From an uncultured Collinsella sp. (GTDB lineage Bacteria > Actinomycetota > Coriobacteriia > Coriobacteriales > Coriobacteriaceae): a DNA stretch of 6,731 nucleotides. A model generated the notes under the pieces. It was not told the DNA's origin. It saw only the letters and a program-made list of their open reading frames with translations, and did not search any database. Below, in pieces: positions 1 to 6,193 of the stretch (its first letter is position 1; the number at the start of each line of letters is the position of its first letter). The DNA lies in contig CABUGR010000055.1 of NCBI GenBank assembly GCA_902491135.1, positions 1-6,731 on the forward strand, given 5' to 3'. The translations under genes and the position numbers were made by a program.

Positions 1-2
1 CG

Positions 3-371
3 CTGCTTAAGTCGAGCAAGACGGCAGTTGATGCCCTTACCTCCAATCTCGTAGAGGTCGAAGCCGTGGTTCGCGACATTTCCGAGGTTACGGGCAGCAT
101 GGCCGAGGCCAGCAATGCTGTGTCGAGCGTGACTGACTCTGCCGCTGGTGCTGTGCAGAAGCTCTTCAATAAGGTGAAGGCTCCTGCAGCCGATGCCGAT
201 TGCAAGCTCGCCGCTGCCGCTGCGGAGGCCGAGCAGCCTACCGAGCGCGTCCTAATTGGCGAGGACGAGGCCGCCGATGGCGCGGATGTGGCTCAGAATT
301 CTGTAGTCAAGCCGGCTCAGTATTACACCTACACGCCCGCCGAGACCACCGAGGAGTCCTGCGATGAGTAG
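3..371 (+). CDS. DUF948-like protein, C-terminal part (5' end outside window)
   Basis: The reading frame is open from the left edge, so the true start lies upstream; the GTG at 66 is an internal codon rather than a convincing start. The visible 122 residues begin with an amphipathic, probably coiled-coil stretch (LLKSSKTAVDALTSNLVEVE, then VVRDISEVTGSMAEASNAVS). An Ala/Glu-rich low-complexity part and a polar tail (YYTYTPAETTEES) follow. The valine- and serine-rich helical repeat followed by a lysine-containing end (LFNKVKAP) resembles the distal half of DUF948 proteins, which normally have one N-terminal membrane helix and a long helical rod. Bacillus subtilis YtxG, a general stress protein, belongs to that family. 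The gene overlaps the next one by 8 bp (364-371), so it is probably the upstream member of the same operon. The family call is from pattern only and the missing N-terminus would decide it. Any apolipoprotein-like or other coiled-coil protein remains possible. Confidence 0.6.
   Translation: MLKSSKTAVDALTSNLVEVEAVVRDISEVTGSMAEASNAVSSVTDSAAGAVQKLFNKVKAPAADADCKLAAAAAEAEQPTERVLIGEDEAADGADVAQNSVVKPAQYYTYTPAETTEESCDE
351..356 (+). promoter_or_regulatory. Ribosome binding site GAGGAG for the anti-sigma-like gene
   Basis: GAGGAG lies 7 nt before the ATG at 364 and inside the last codons of the preceding gene. It supports the ATG at 364 as the true start and hence the 8-bp overlap between the two coding regions. 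Confidence 0.7.
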
Positions 372-741
372 CGAAGCAACTTGCCCTATCACGCTGACCG
401 TTGCCGGCGACCCGCGTCTGGCGCGCCTTGTGCGCATGACGGCGGCAAATGTCGGTGCGCTCTGCTCCATGTCCGTCGATCGCATCGAGGACATTCGTAT
501 GGCTGCCGAGGAAGCATTTATTTTCGGCTGCACGGCTGTTGATTCCGATGACATCTCGATCAAATTCGATGTCGACGAATCTCACGTTGGCATGACCTTT
601 ACCTTTGGCGACCAGGCCACCGTCGACGAGGATGATCAGGCTGCCGTGTATGCCGAGCTCATTTTGGCTAGCGTGTGCGATTCCTACGAAAAGACTGCGG
701 CGCCCCTGACGCTTTCCCTCGACCTCAAGGCGGATATCTAA
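364..741 (+). CDS. RsbW/SpoIIAB-like anti-sigma factor with degenerate ATP-binding motifs
   Basis: This 125-residue protein is probably the regulator of the sigma factor encoded 1 bp downstream. The layout follows the HATPase_c_2 (RsbW/SpoIIAB) fold. There is an opening strand ITLTVAGDPRLARLVR (9-24), a helix, the N-box helix DIRMAAEEAFIFGC (43-56), paired strands DISIKFDV and VGMTFTFGD (63-83), and a closing helix-strand AVYAELILASVCDSYEK...LTLSLDLKAD. RsbW-type kinases carry an E-A-x-x-N-A motif in the N box. Here the glutamate (E50) remains but the asparagine position is F54. The usual D-x-G-x-G loop reads D83-Q-A-T-V, so both glycines are gone, and no G-rich second loop is visible. The protein is also shorter than SpoIIAB (about 146 residues) and RsbW (about 160). 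I infer that it binds the sigma factor but probably binds or hydrolyses ATP poorly or not at all. The ATG at 364 is backed by a GAGGAG site. Assignment to the fold is fairly secure; the anti-sigma role rests on context. Confidence 0.75.
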   Translation: MSSEATCPITLTVAGDPRLARLVRMTAANVGALCSMSVDRIEDIRMAAEEAFIFGCTAVDSDDISIKFDVDESHVGMTFTFGDQATVDEDDQAAVYAELILASVCDSYEKTAAPLTLSLDLKADI

Positions 742-742
742 T

Positions 743-1534
743 ATGACCGAACGTTCCCGGAGCGGCAAGACCGCTTGGGACAAGGAGAAAACCCGCGAGC
801 TGTTTCGTCGTTACAAGGAGACCGGTGATCCGGACGCCCGTGAGCAGCTCGTCATGTCCCATATGAACCTGGTAAGGTTTCTTGCCAACAAATTTAAGAA
901 TCGCGGCGAGCCGCTCGACGACCTCATGCAGGTCGGCTATCTGGGCTTGCTCAAGGCTATCGACCGTTTTGATCCCGAGCGCGGACTCGAGTTCACGACG
1001 TTTGCGACGCCCACTATCCTGGGCGAGATCAAACGCCATTTTCGCGACAAGGGCTGGAGCGTGCGCGTGCCGCGCCGTCTGCAGGAGCTCTCGGCCAAGG
1101 TCAACCAGGCTACTGACAAACTTACCAACGAGCTGCAGCGTTCGCCCAAGGTTGAGGAGATCGCTGAGTATCTAGATGTGACTGTCGATGAGGTCCTCGA
1201 GGCTATGGAATCGTCTTCGGCCTATACCTCGGTGCCCATCGAGGCTCCTGGTGCGTCCGATTCCGACGATGCGCCCTCGATTCTCGACCGTTACGCCGAC
1301 GATGACAACGAGCTCGACTTTACCGATGACCGCCTGGTGATCGAGGAAGCCATCCGCGATTTCTCGCCGCGCGAGCGCGAGGTGATCGAGCTGCGCTTTG
1401 TGAAGGGCATGACCCAGATCGAGATTGCCAAGAAGCTGGGCATCTCGCAGGTGCAGGTCTCGCGTCTGCTGCGCCGCACACTTAAGAAGATTCAGGACAA
1501 GATCGACCCCGACGGAGTGATGATTCGTTCATGA
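743..1534 (+). CDS. SigB/SigF/SigG-family RNA polymerase sigma factor
   Basis: This 263-residue sigma-70 group 3 protein directs RNA polymerase to a special promoter set, probably general stress genes since nothing suggests sporulation. Region 2 spans about residues 34-115. It includes the core-binding segment DDLMQVGYLGLLKAIDRFDP (59-78) and the -10 recognition segment FTTFATPTILGEIKRHFRDK (84-103), which continues into GWSVRVPRRLQEL, a hallmark of the SigB/F/G group. Region 3 covers about 116-165 (LQRSPKVEEIAEYLDVTVDEV). An acidic linker (172-197) leads to region 4 (205-252), whose helix-turn-helix TQIEIAKKLGISQVQVSRLL would read the -35 element. The length is normal and no domain is missing. 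The start has only a weak Shine-Dalgarno (AAGG at 727-730), so translation probably depends on ribosomes finishing the upstream gene 1 bp away. The stop overlaps the permease start by 4 bp (ATGA). I cannot tell SigB from SigF by name, so no symbol is given. Confidence 0.95.
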   Translation: MTERSRSGKTAWDKEKTRELFRRYKETGDPDAREQLVMSHMNLVRFLANKFKNRGEPLDDLMQVGYLGLLKAIDRFDPERGLEFTTFATPTILGEIKRHFRDKGWSVRVPRRLQELSAKVNQATDKLTNELQRSPKVEEIAEYLDVTVDEVLEAMESSSAYTSVPIEAPGASDSDDAPSILDRYADDDNELDFTDDRLVIEEAIRDFSPREREVIELRFVKGMTQIEIAKKLGISQVQVSRLLRRTLKKIQDKIDPDGVMIRS

Positions 1535-2937
1535 GCGAGCACCCCCAACAAACCGATCGCGTGCTGCGCGACACCCGCGTTCTGACGCTGCGCATTTGGG
1601 CTGTTGTCGGCTGCATTGTTATTGCTGCTGTCATCTTTAACCTTATGGGCATCCTGGCACCGGTTATTGAGTTTCTTGCCGTTGGCTCCATCATTGCTTT
1701 TGTGATGTCCCCGATCACCAACTGGCTAGAGCACCATGGCGTGAATCGCGGCATCGGTTCGCTTATCGCGCTAATTGTTGTTGTTGCCGTGCTCGTCGGT
1801 GTCGTTTGCATCTTGTCGCCGATTCTCTTTGGTCAGATCATGGAAGTCCTGAGCCGCCTGCCCGAGCAGCTTCGTGTTGCGGGTGGCGATCTCAACGAGA
1901 TGATCTCGCATGCCAAGACGCTCAACAACACGCCGCTCAAGGAGTATTTGGACGATAATCTTTCGTCGCTGGTTGCCGTGGCATCGAAGTATGTGTCTCA
2001 GATCGCTGCCGAGCTTGGCCGCGGTGTGTTCCCGCTCATCACCAATACGGCTTCGCAGTTGTTCGTTATCTTCCTTGGTCTGGTGCTTGCGTACTGGATG
2101 GCCTGCGACTACCCTCGCATGCACCACGAGATTTGCACCATCATCGGTCAGGAGAAGGAGACCTCGTACCGCTTTATGGTCGCCATCCTTTCTCGCTCTG
2201 TCGGCGGCTACATGCGCGGTATGGTCGTGACGTCCATCTGCGGTGGTTTCCTCGCCTTTATCGGTTTTATGATCATCGGCCATCCGTATGCGGCGCTCAT
2301 GGCTATTTTTACCGGCATCATGCATTTGGTTCCGGTCGTCGGTCCTTGGGTGAGCGCAGCAATCGCCACAGTGCTCGGTTTCATGTTCAGCCCCATGTTG
2401 GCGTTATGGACGCTCATCGTGACGATGGTCGCGCAAAACGTCACCGACAACGTGATTTCGCCTAAGGTCATGCAGAGCTCGGTGCAGGTGCATCCCATCA
2501 TGAGCCTCACGGCGCTCGTTATTGGCTCGGCACTCATGGGCCCTATCGGCATGATTATTGCCATCCCACTGTGCGCGGCCCTCAAGGGGATCTTCGTGTT
2601 CTACTTCGAGAATGAGACCGGCTGCCAGCTTGTGGCCTATGACGGCGCCGTGTTTAAGGGCACACCGTACCGCGATGCCGATGGCAACCCGGTCGCCGCC
2701 TATGACGCGCTCGGCGACGACACCTTCATCTACGAGTCCGAGCTCATCGGTAACGAGACTGCGCCCGAGGCCAAGGCCATGCCCAAGCCCGAGCTCGATA
2801 ATCCCTGGATTAAGCTCTCTGGTCTGCAGCCCGATGCCACGGGCTTCTTCAAGAACCCCTTTGCCAAGGACGATGACTCCAACTCGGACGACACCAAAAC
2901 CGGCATCGACGGCTCCATGGACGATGACGACAACTAG
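1531..2937 (+). CDS. AI-2E-family (UPF0118) transporter/permease with acidic C-terminal tail
   Basis: This 468-residue polytopic inner-membrane protein belongs to the AI-2E_transport family. Hydrophobic segments lie at about 20-37, 41-60, 76-100, 168-190, 232-251, 255-297 (a pair) and 324-352, with a soluble helical region (101-165) between the third and fourth, as is usual for the family. Family motifs are clear: HLVPVVGP (265-272), the QNVTDNVISPKVM stretch (302-314) and HPIMSLTALVIGSALMGPIG (321-340). Members have been linked to autoinducer-2 export (E. coli TqsA) or Na+/H+ exchange, so the substrate here is unknown. Residues 360-468 form a soluble extension with no recognised domain, ending in a very acidic tail (10 Asp in the last 22 residues). 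The start at 1531 sits in an ATGA overlap with the sigma gene and has only a distant GGAG (1514-1517), which suggests translational coupling. A terminator follows 50 bp after the stop. Confidence 0.93.
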   Translation: MSEHPQQTDRVLRDTRVLTLRIWAVVGCIVIAAVIFNLMGILAPVIEFLAVGSIIAFVMSPITNWLEHHGVNRGIGSLIALIVVVAVLVGVVCILSPILFGQIMEVLSRLPEQLRVAGGDLNEMISHAKTLNNTPLKEYLDDNLSSLVAVASKYVSQIAAELGRGVFPLITNTASQLFVIFLGLVLAYWMACDYPRMHHEICTIIGQEKETSYRFMVAILSRSVGGYMRGMVVTSICGGFLAFIGFMIIGHPYAALMAIFTGIMHLVPVVGPWVSAAIATVLGFMFSPMLALWTLIVTMVAQNVTDNVISPKVMQSSVQVHPIMSLTALVIGSALMGPIGMIIAIPLCAALKGIFVFYFENETGCQLVAYDGAVFKGTPYRDADGNPVAAYDALGDDTFIYESELIGNETAPEAKAMPKPELDNPWIKLSGLQPDATGFFKNPFAKDDDSNSDDTKTGIDGSMDDDDN

Positions 2938-2987
2938 CGGGGTAATTCGGGTTAACATTCATACGCACTAACATGCAATTTCGCTGA

Positions 2988-3017
2988 AGGGCCGGCATTG
3001 TGCCGGCCCTCTTTTTT
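2988..3017 (+). terminator. Rho-independent terminator after the permease gene
   Basis: A perfect 10-bp stem (AGGGCCGGCA at 2988-2997 pairing with TGCCGGCCCT at 3001-3010) closes a 3-nt TTG loop. One C and six T (3012-3017) follow. The stem is very GC-rich and the T tract is only on this side, so it terminates + strand transcription from the sigma/permease block and separates it from alaS. Confidence 0.93.
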
Positions 3018-3043
3018 GCACTTGCGCGGTGGGATGGTAATAT
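3016..3043 (+). promoter_or_regulatory. Candidate sigma-A-type promoter for alaS with extended -10
   Basis: TGGTAATAT (3035-3043) fits an extended -10 (TG-N followed by a hexamer matching TATAAT at 4 of 6). TTGCAC (3016-3021) is 16 nt upstream of the hexamer and would be a weak -35 element that reuses the T tract of the terminator. Transcription would start near 3050, giving a leader of about 40 nt before the alaS ATG. That leader is too short for a T-box. A promoter is expected here because the terminator isolates alaS from upstream genes, but the exact elements are inferred. Confidence 0.45.
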
Positions 3044-3074
3044 CGTTACGTTTGAACTGTTTCGATGTGAAACC

Positions 3075-3080
3075 GAGGAG
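3075..3080 (+). promoter_or_regulatory. Ribosome binding site GAGGAG fixing the alaS start
   Basis: GAGGAG is 9 nt upstream of the ATG at 3090. The frame is open further back to a TTG at 3000 inside the terminator loop, and a second in-frame ATG lies at 3111. Only the ATG at 3090 has a well-placed Shine-Dalgarno. Confidence 0.75.
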
Positions 3081-3089
3081 ATTCCCTCT

Positions 3090-5747
3090 ATGAGTGCTGA
3101 CTACCCGTCAATGACTACGGCCGAGATTCGCTCCAAGTTCCTCAACTTCTTTGAGGAGCGCGGTCTTAAGCTCTATCCTTCTTCGTCCCTCGTCCCCGAC
3201 GATCCTTCGCTGCTGCTTGCCAACGCCGGCATGAACCAGTTTAAGGAGTACTACCAGGGCAAGAAGACCATGAAGGAGATTGGCGCGATCTCCTGCCAGA
3301 AGTGCGTCCGCACCAACGACATCGACTGCATCGGCGAGGACGGCCGTCACCTGTCGTTCTTTGAGATGCTCGGCGCTTTCTCTTTTGGCGGCGTCTCCAA
3401 GGAGCAGGCTTGCGCCTGGGCCTTTGAGCTCATCACCAAGGAGTTCAAGCTGCCGCTCGACCGCCTGTACTTTACCGTCTTTACCGAGGACGATGAGACC
3501 CATGACGTGTGGCGCTCCCTGGGCGTTGCCGAGGACCACATCTCCCGCTTGGGCGAGGACGACAACTTCTGGGCCGCTGGCCCCACCGGCCCCTGCGGTC
3601 CGTGCTCCGAAATCTACTTTGACATGGGCGAGGAGGTCGGTTGCGGCAGCCCCGACTGCAAGCCCGGCTGCGACTGTGACCGCTTCCTTGAGTTCTGGAA
3701 CCTCGTGTTTACCCAGTACGACCGCCAGGAGGACGGCTCCATGCCGGAGCTGCCACACCGTAACCTCGATACGGGCATGGGTCTGGAGCGCATGGCCGCC
3801 ATCATGCAGCACAAGACCGCCAACTACGACGGCGATCTGATGCAGCACCTCATCAAGCTGGGCGAGAAGATTAGCGGCAAGACCTATGACGCCGACGATT
3901 ACTCCGGCGCCAGCCGCTCCCTGCGCATCATCGCCGACCACTCCCGTGCCGTCGACTTTATGATTTCGGATGGCATCCTCCCCGGTAACGAGGGTCGCGA
4001 GTACGTCCTTCGCCGTCTGCTCCGCCGTGCCGTGTTCCACGGTCGCCTGCTGGGTATCGAGGGTGCCTTCCTGACCAAGTTCATCGACGAGGTCAACGCT
4101 CAGATGGGCGAGGCCTATCCTGAGCTGCTCAAGAACGTCGCGCTCGTCAAGGGTATCGTTGCCTCCGAGGAGGAGCGTTTCTCCACGACGCTCGACAACG
4201 GCCGCGTTTACCTGGACGAGGCCCTGGCCGCGCTTGCCGAGGGCGCTGTGCTTCCGGGCGATGTTGCCTTTAAGCTTCACGACACCTTTGGTTTCCCCAT
4301 CGACCTGACCGTCGAGATCGCCGGTACCACTGGGCACGACGTCGACATGGATGGCTTTACCGCTTGCATGGAGGACCAGAAGGCCCGCGCCCGCGCCAAT
4401 GCCAAGGGCGACGCCTGGGGCAGCTTCAACGACGTGTGGGTCGAGCTTTCCGACAAGGTCGCCGCGACTGAGTTCGACGGTTATGACAACGATGTGATCG
4501 ATGGCGCCAAGGTTGTCGCCATCGTGCGCAACGGCGAGTCCGTCGAGTCCGCCGCCGCGGGCGAGGACGTCGAGGTCGTGCTCGACCGCACCCCGTTCTA
4601 TGCCGAGATGGGTGGCCAGCAGGGCGATGCCGGTGAGCTTTCCGCTGAGGGCGTTGTTCTGACCGTTGTCGACACCAAGAACCACAACGGCCTGTATGCC
4701 CACGTCGCGCACGTTGCCGATGGTACGCTGACTGTCGGTGCCGATGTTACCGCCGCGCTCGACGCTGAGCGCCGTGGCTTCCTGCGCCGCAACCACACCG
4801 CCACGCACCTGCTCGACGCCGCCCTTAAGCAGGTCCTGGGCGAGCACGTCTCCCAGGCCGGCTCGCTGGTGACGCCCGAGCACCTTCGCTTTGACTTTAC
4901 GCACTTCGAGGCCCTGTCCTCCGAGCAGCTCAAGGCTGTCGAGGACCTGGTCAACCAGCAGATCTTCGCTTCCAAGCCGGTCGTGACCCGTGTCATGGGC
5001 ATCGACGAGGCTAAGGCTGCCGGCGCTGTCGCCCTGTTTGGCGAGAAGTATGGCGACGTCGTCCGCGTTGTCTCCGTGGGCGCCGAGGACCAGCCGTTCT
5101 CCCGCGAGCTCTGTGGTGGCACCCATGCCGCCAATACCGCCGAGGTTGGCCTGTTCAAGATCATTTCCGAGTCCTCCACGGGCTCCAATGTCCGCCGTAT
5201 CGAGGCCGTTACCTCTAAGGGTGCCCTCGACTACATGGCCGACCGCCTGGCGCTCGTTGACGCCGCCGCCGCTGCGCTCAAGTGCCGCGTCGACGAGGTT
5301 CCCGCCCGCGTGGAGAACCTGCAGGCCGAGCTGCGCGAGACGTCCAACAAGCTCAAAAAGGCTCTGACCGGTGGCTCCTCCGACGCCATTTCCAGTGCCA
5401 TCGAGGGTGCTGTCCAGCTCGGCGGCTACAAGCTAGTCGTCGCTGAGCTCCAGGGCCTTGAGGCTGCCGACCTGCGCAACGTATGGGATACCGTGCATCA
5501 GAAGGTCGCCGGCCCTGTCGCTTGTGTCGTCGCCAGCGTGACTGAGAAGGGCACTCCGGCCCTGCTCGCTGCCGGCTCCGATGACGCCGTCAAGGCCGGT
5601 TTCCACGCCGGTAACGTGATCAAGCAGATCGCGGGTCTGGTCGACGGTCGCGGTGGCGGTCGTCCCAACATGGCCCAGGCCGGTGGCAAGAATGCTGCCG
5701 GCATCGCCGATGCCCTCGCGGCCGCTAAGACCGCGCTCGGCGCCTAA
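3090..5747 (+). CDS. alaS: Alanine--tRNA ligase (alanyl-tRNA synthetase)
   Basis: This 885-residue class II synthetase charges tRNA-Ala with alanine in the cytoplasm and edits misacylated Ser/Gly-tRNA. The length is usual for bacteria (E. coli about 875). The aminoacylation domain (about 1-250) begins TTAEIRSKFLNFFEERG and carries motif 2 (CQKCVRTNDID from C69, with R74) and motif 3 (GMGLERMA, 229-236). A tRNA-recognition helical domain (about 255-470) includes SRSLRIIADHSRA and GREYVLRRLLRRAV. The editing domain has the zinc/catalytic set H569-x3-H573 (RNHTATHLL) and C675-x3-H679 (CGGTH). The C-Ala (DHHA1) domain ends in the glycine-rich GRGGGRPNMAQAGG (853-866). A cysteine cluster in the catalytic domain (C185, C190, C194, C196; GCGSPDCKPGCDCD) is absent from E. 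coli AlaRS but known in many other bacterial AlaRS proteins, and probably binds zinc. Codon use is strongly biased, as expected for high expression. ruvX follows after 17 bp. Confidence 0.99.
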   Translation: MSADYPSMTTAEIRSKFLNFFEERGLKLYPSSSLVPDDPSLLLANAGMNQFKEYYQGKKTMKEIGAISCQKCVRTNDIDCIGEDGRHLSFFEMLGAFSFGGVSKEQACAWAFELITKEFKLPLDRLYFTVFTEDDETHDVWRSLGVAEDHISRLGEDDNFWAAGPTGPCGPCSEIYFDMGEEVGCGSPDCKPGCDCDRFLEFWNLVFTQYDRQEDGSMPELPHRNLDTGMGLERMAAIMQHKTANYDGDLMQHLIKLGEKISGKTYDADDYSGASRSLRIIADHSRAVDFMISDGILPGNEGREYVLRRLLRRAVFHGRLLGIEGAFLTKFIDEVNAQMGEAYPELLKNVALVKGIVASEEERFSTTLDNGRVYLDEALAALAEGAVLPGDVAFKLHDTFGFPIDLTVEIAGTTGHDVDMDGFTACMEDQKARARANAKGDAWGSFNDVWVELSDKVAATEFDGYDNDVIDGAKVVAIVRNGESVESAAAGEDVEVVLDRTPFYAEMGGQQGDAGELSAEGVVLTVVDTKNHNGLYAHVAHVADGTLTVGADVTAALDAERRGFLRRNHTATHLLDAALKQVLGEHVSQAGSLVTPEHLRFDFTHFEALSSEQLKAVEDLVNQQIFASKPVVTRVMGIDEAKAAGAVALFGEKYGDVVRVVSVGAEDQPFSRELCGGTHAANTAEVGLFKIISESSTGSNVRRIEAVTSKGALDYMADRLALVDAAAAALKCRVDEVPARVENLQAELRETSNKLKKALTGGSSDAISSAIEGAVQLGGYKLVVAELQGLEAADLRNVWDTVHQKVAGPVACVVASVTEKGTPALLAAGSDDAVKAGFHAGNVIKQIAGLVDGRGGGRPNMAQAGGKNAAGIADALAAAKTALGA

Positions 5748-5764
5748 GAATCTAAGAAGTCGCT

Positions 5765-6193
5765 GTGGTTGCGCTCGCGCTGGACATAGGGGAGACCAGG
5801 ATTGGCATCGCCGTCTCGAGCCGTGATGGCAAGATGGCGATGCCTGTCAAGGTGCTTCCGGCTGCCGAGGTCACCGGTATGGCCAAGACGTTCCGCTACC
5901 TGGTTGAGGACTATGAGCCCGACATCCTGGTAAGCGGACGTCCCCTGACCATGGCCGGTGAGCCCGGCCCTCAGGCCGAGCGCGTTGCCGCTGTGGCGCA
6001 AAAGATTGCCGACGAGCTCGATCTTCCGCTGGAGTTTGAGGACGAGCGTCTGTCCTCGCAAGAGGCCAAGCGTATCCTGCGTGAGCAGGGACTCAACGAA
6101 AAGCAGATGAGGGGCAAGATCGACATGATTGCCGCCAGCCTGTTTTTGCAGACGTGGCTCGATCGTAAAAACGAGGAGGTTTCGCATGCCTAG
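5765..6193 (+). CDS. ruvX: Putative Holliday junction resolvase / pre-16S rRNA nuclease YqgF (RuvX)
   Basis: This 142-residue RNase H-fold protein of the YqgF/RuvX family is linked to processing of the 16S rRNA 5' end and proposed to act on Holliday junctions. The motifs expected of the fold are present: the first strand LALDIGETRIGIAVSS with catalytic D7, the loop ILVSGRPLTMAGEPGPQAER (54-73), the second acidic site EDERLSSQEA (E94 in DERL) and the C-terminal KIDMIAASLFLQTWL with D120. Family members usually read DERLT and often GxKRIG; here they are DERLS and GETRIG, minor changes that leave the acidic triad intact. The start is GTG at 5765, forced by an in-frame stop at 5753. The only Shine-Dalgarno-like sequence is a weak AAGAAG (5754-5759), so expression probably relies on readthrough ribosomes from alaS. 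The end overlaps the next gene by 8 bp. The gene order alaS-ruvX-mltG is widely conserved. Confidence 0.96.
   Translation: MVALALDIGETRIGIAVSSRDGKMAMPVKVLPAAEVTGMAKTFRYLVEDYEPDILVSGRPLTMAGEPGPQAERVAAVAQKIADELDLPLEFEDERLSSQEAKRILREQGLNEKQMRGKIDMIAASLFLQTWLDRKNEEVSHA
6174..6179 (+). promoter_or_regulatory. Strong ribosome binding site AGGAGG for the mltG-like gene
   Basis: A full consensus AGGAGG sits 6 nt before the ATG at 6186, within the last codons of ruvX. It establishes the start of the truncated downstream gene and the 8-bp overlap. Confidence 0.85.

Noticed and set aside
307..783. A 158-codon open frame on the - strand over the anti-sigma gene
   Set aside because: It spans the 3' end of one real gene, all of another and the start of a third, with no recognisable protein features.
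1531..2937. Reading the AI-2E name as evidence for autoinducer-2 signalling
   Set aside because: The family is broad with varied or unknown substrates, and no lux-type or AI-2 uptake gene is in the window.
3000..3089. Extension of alaS upstream to the TTG at 3000
   Set aside because: The extension would start in the loop of the terminator hairpin and cross the likely promoter; its residues do not look like an AlaRS N-terminus, while the ATG at 3090 has a good GAGGAG site.
3018..3089. Possible T-box or other riboswitch before alaS
   Set aside because: Only about 70 bp lie between the terminator and the start, with no room for specifier and antiterminator stems and no T-box consensus.
3108..5126. 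A 672-codon open frame on the - strand opposite alaS
   Set aside because: It is the mirror of a long, highly expressed, GC3-biased gene; its product is a Val/Leu/Gly/Ala/Asp-rich sequence with no recognisable domain, and alaS itself is fully intact.
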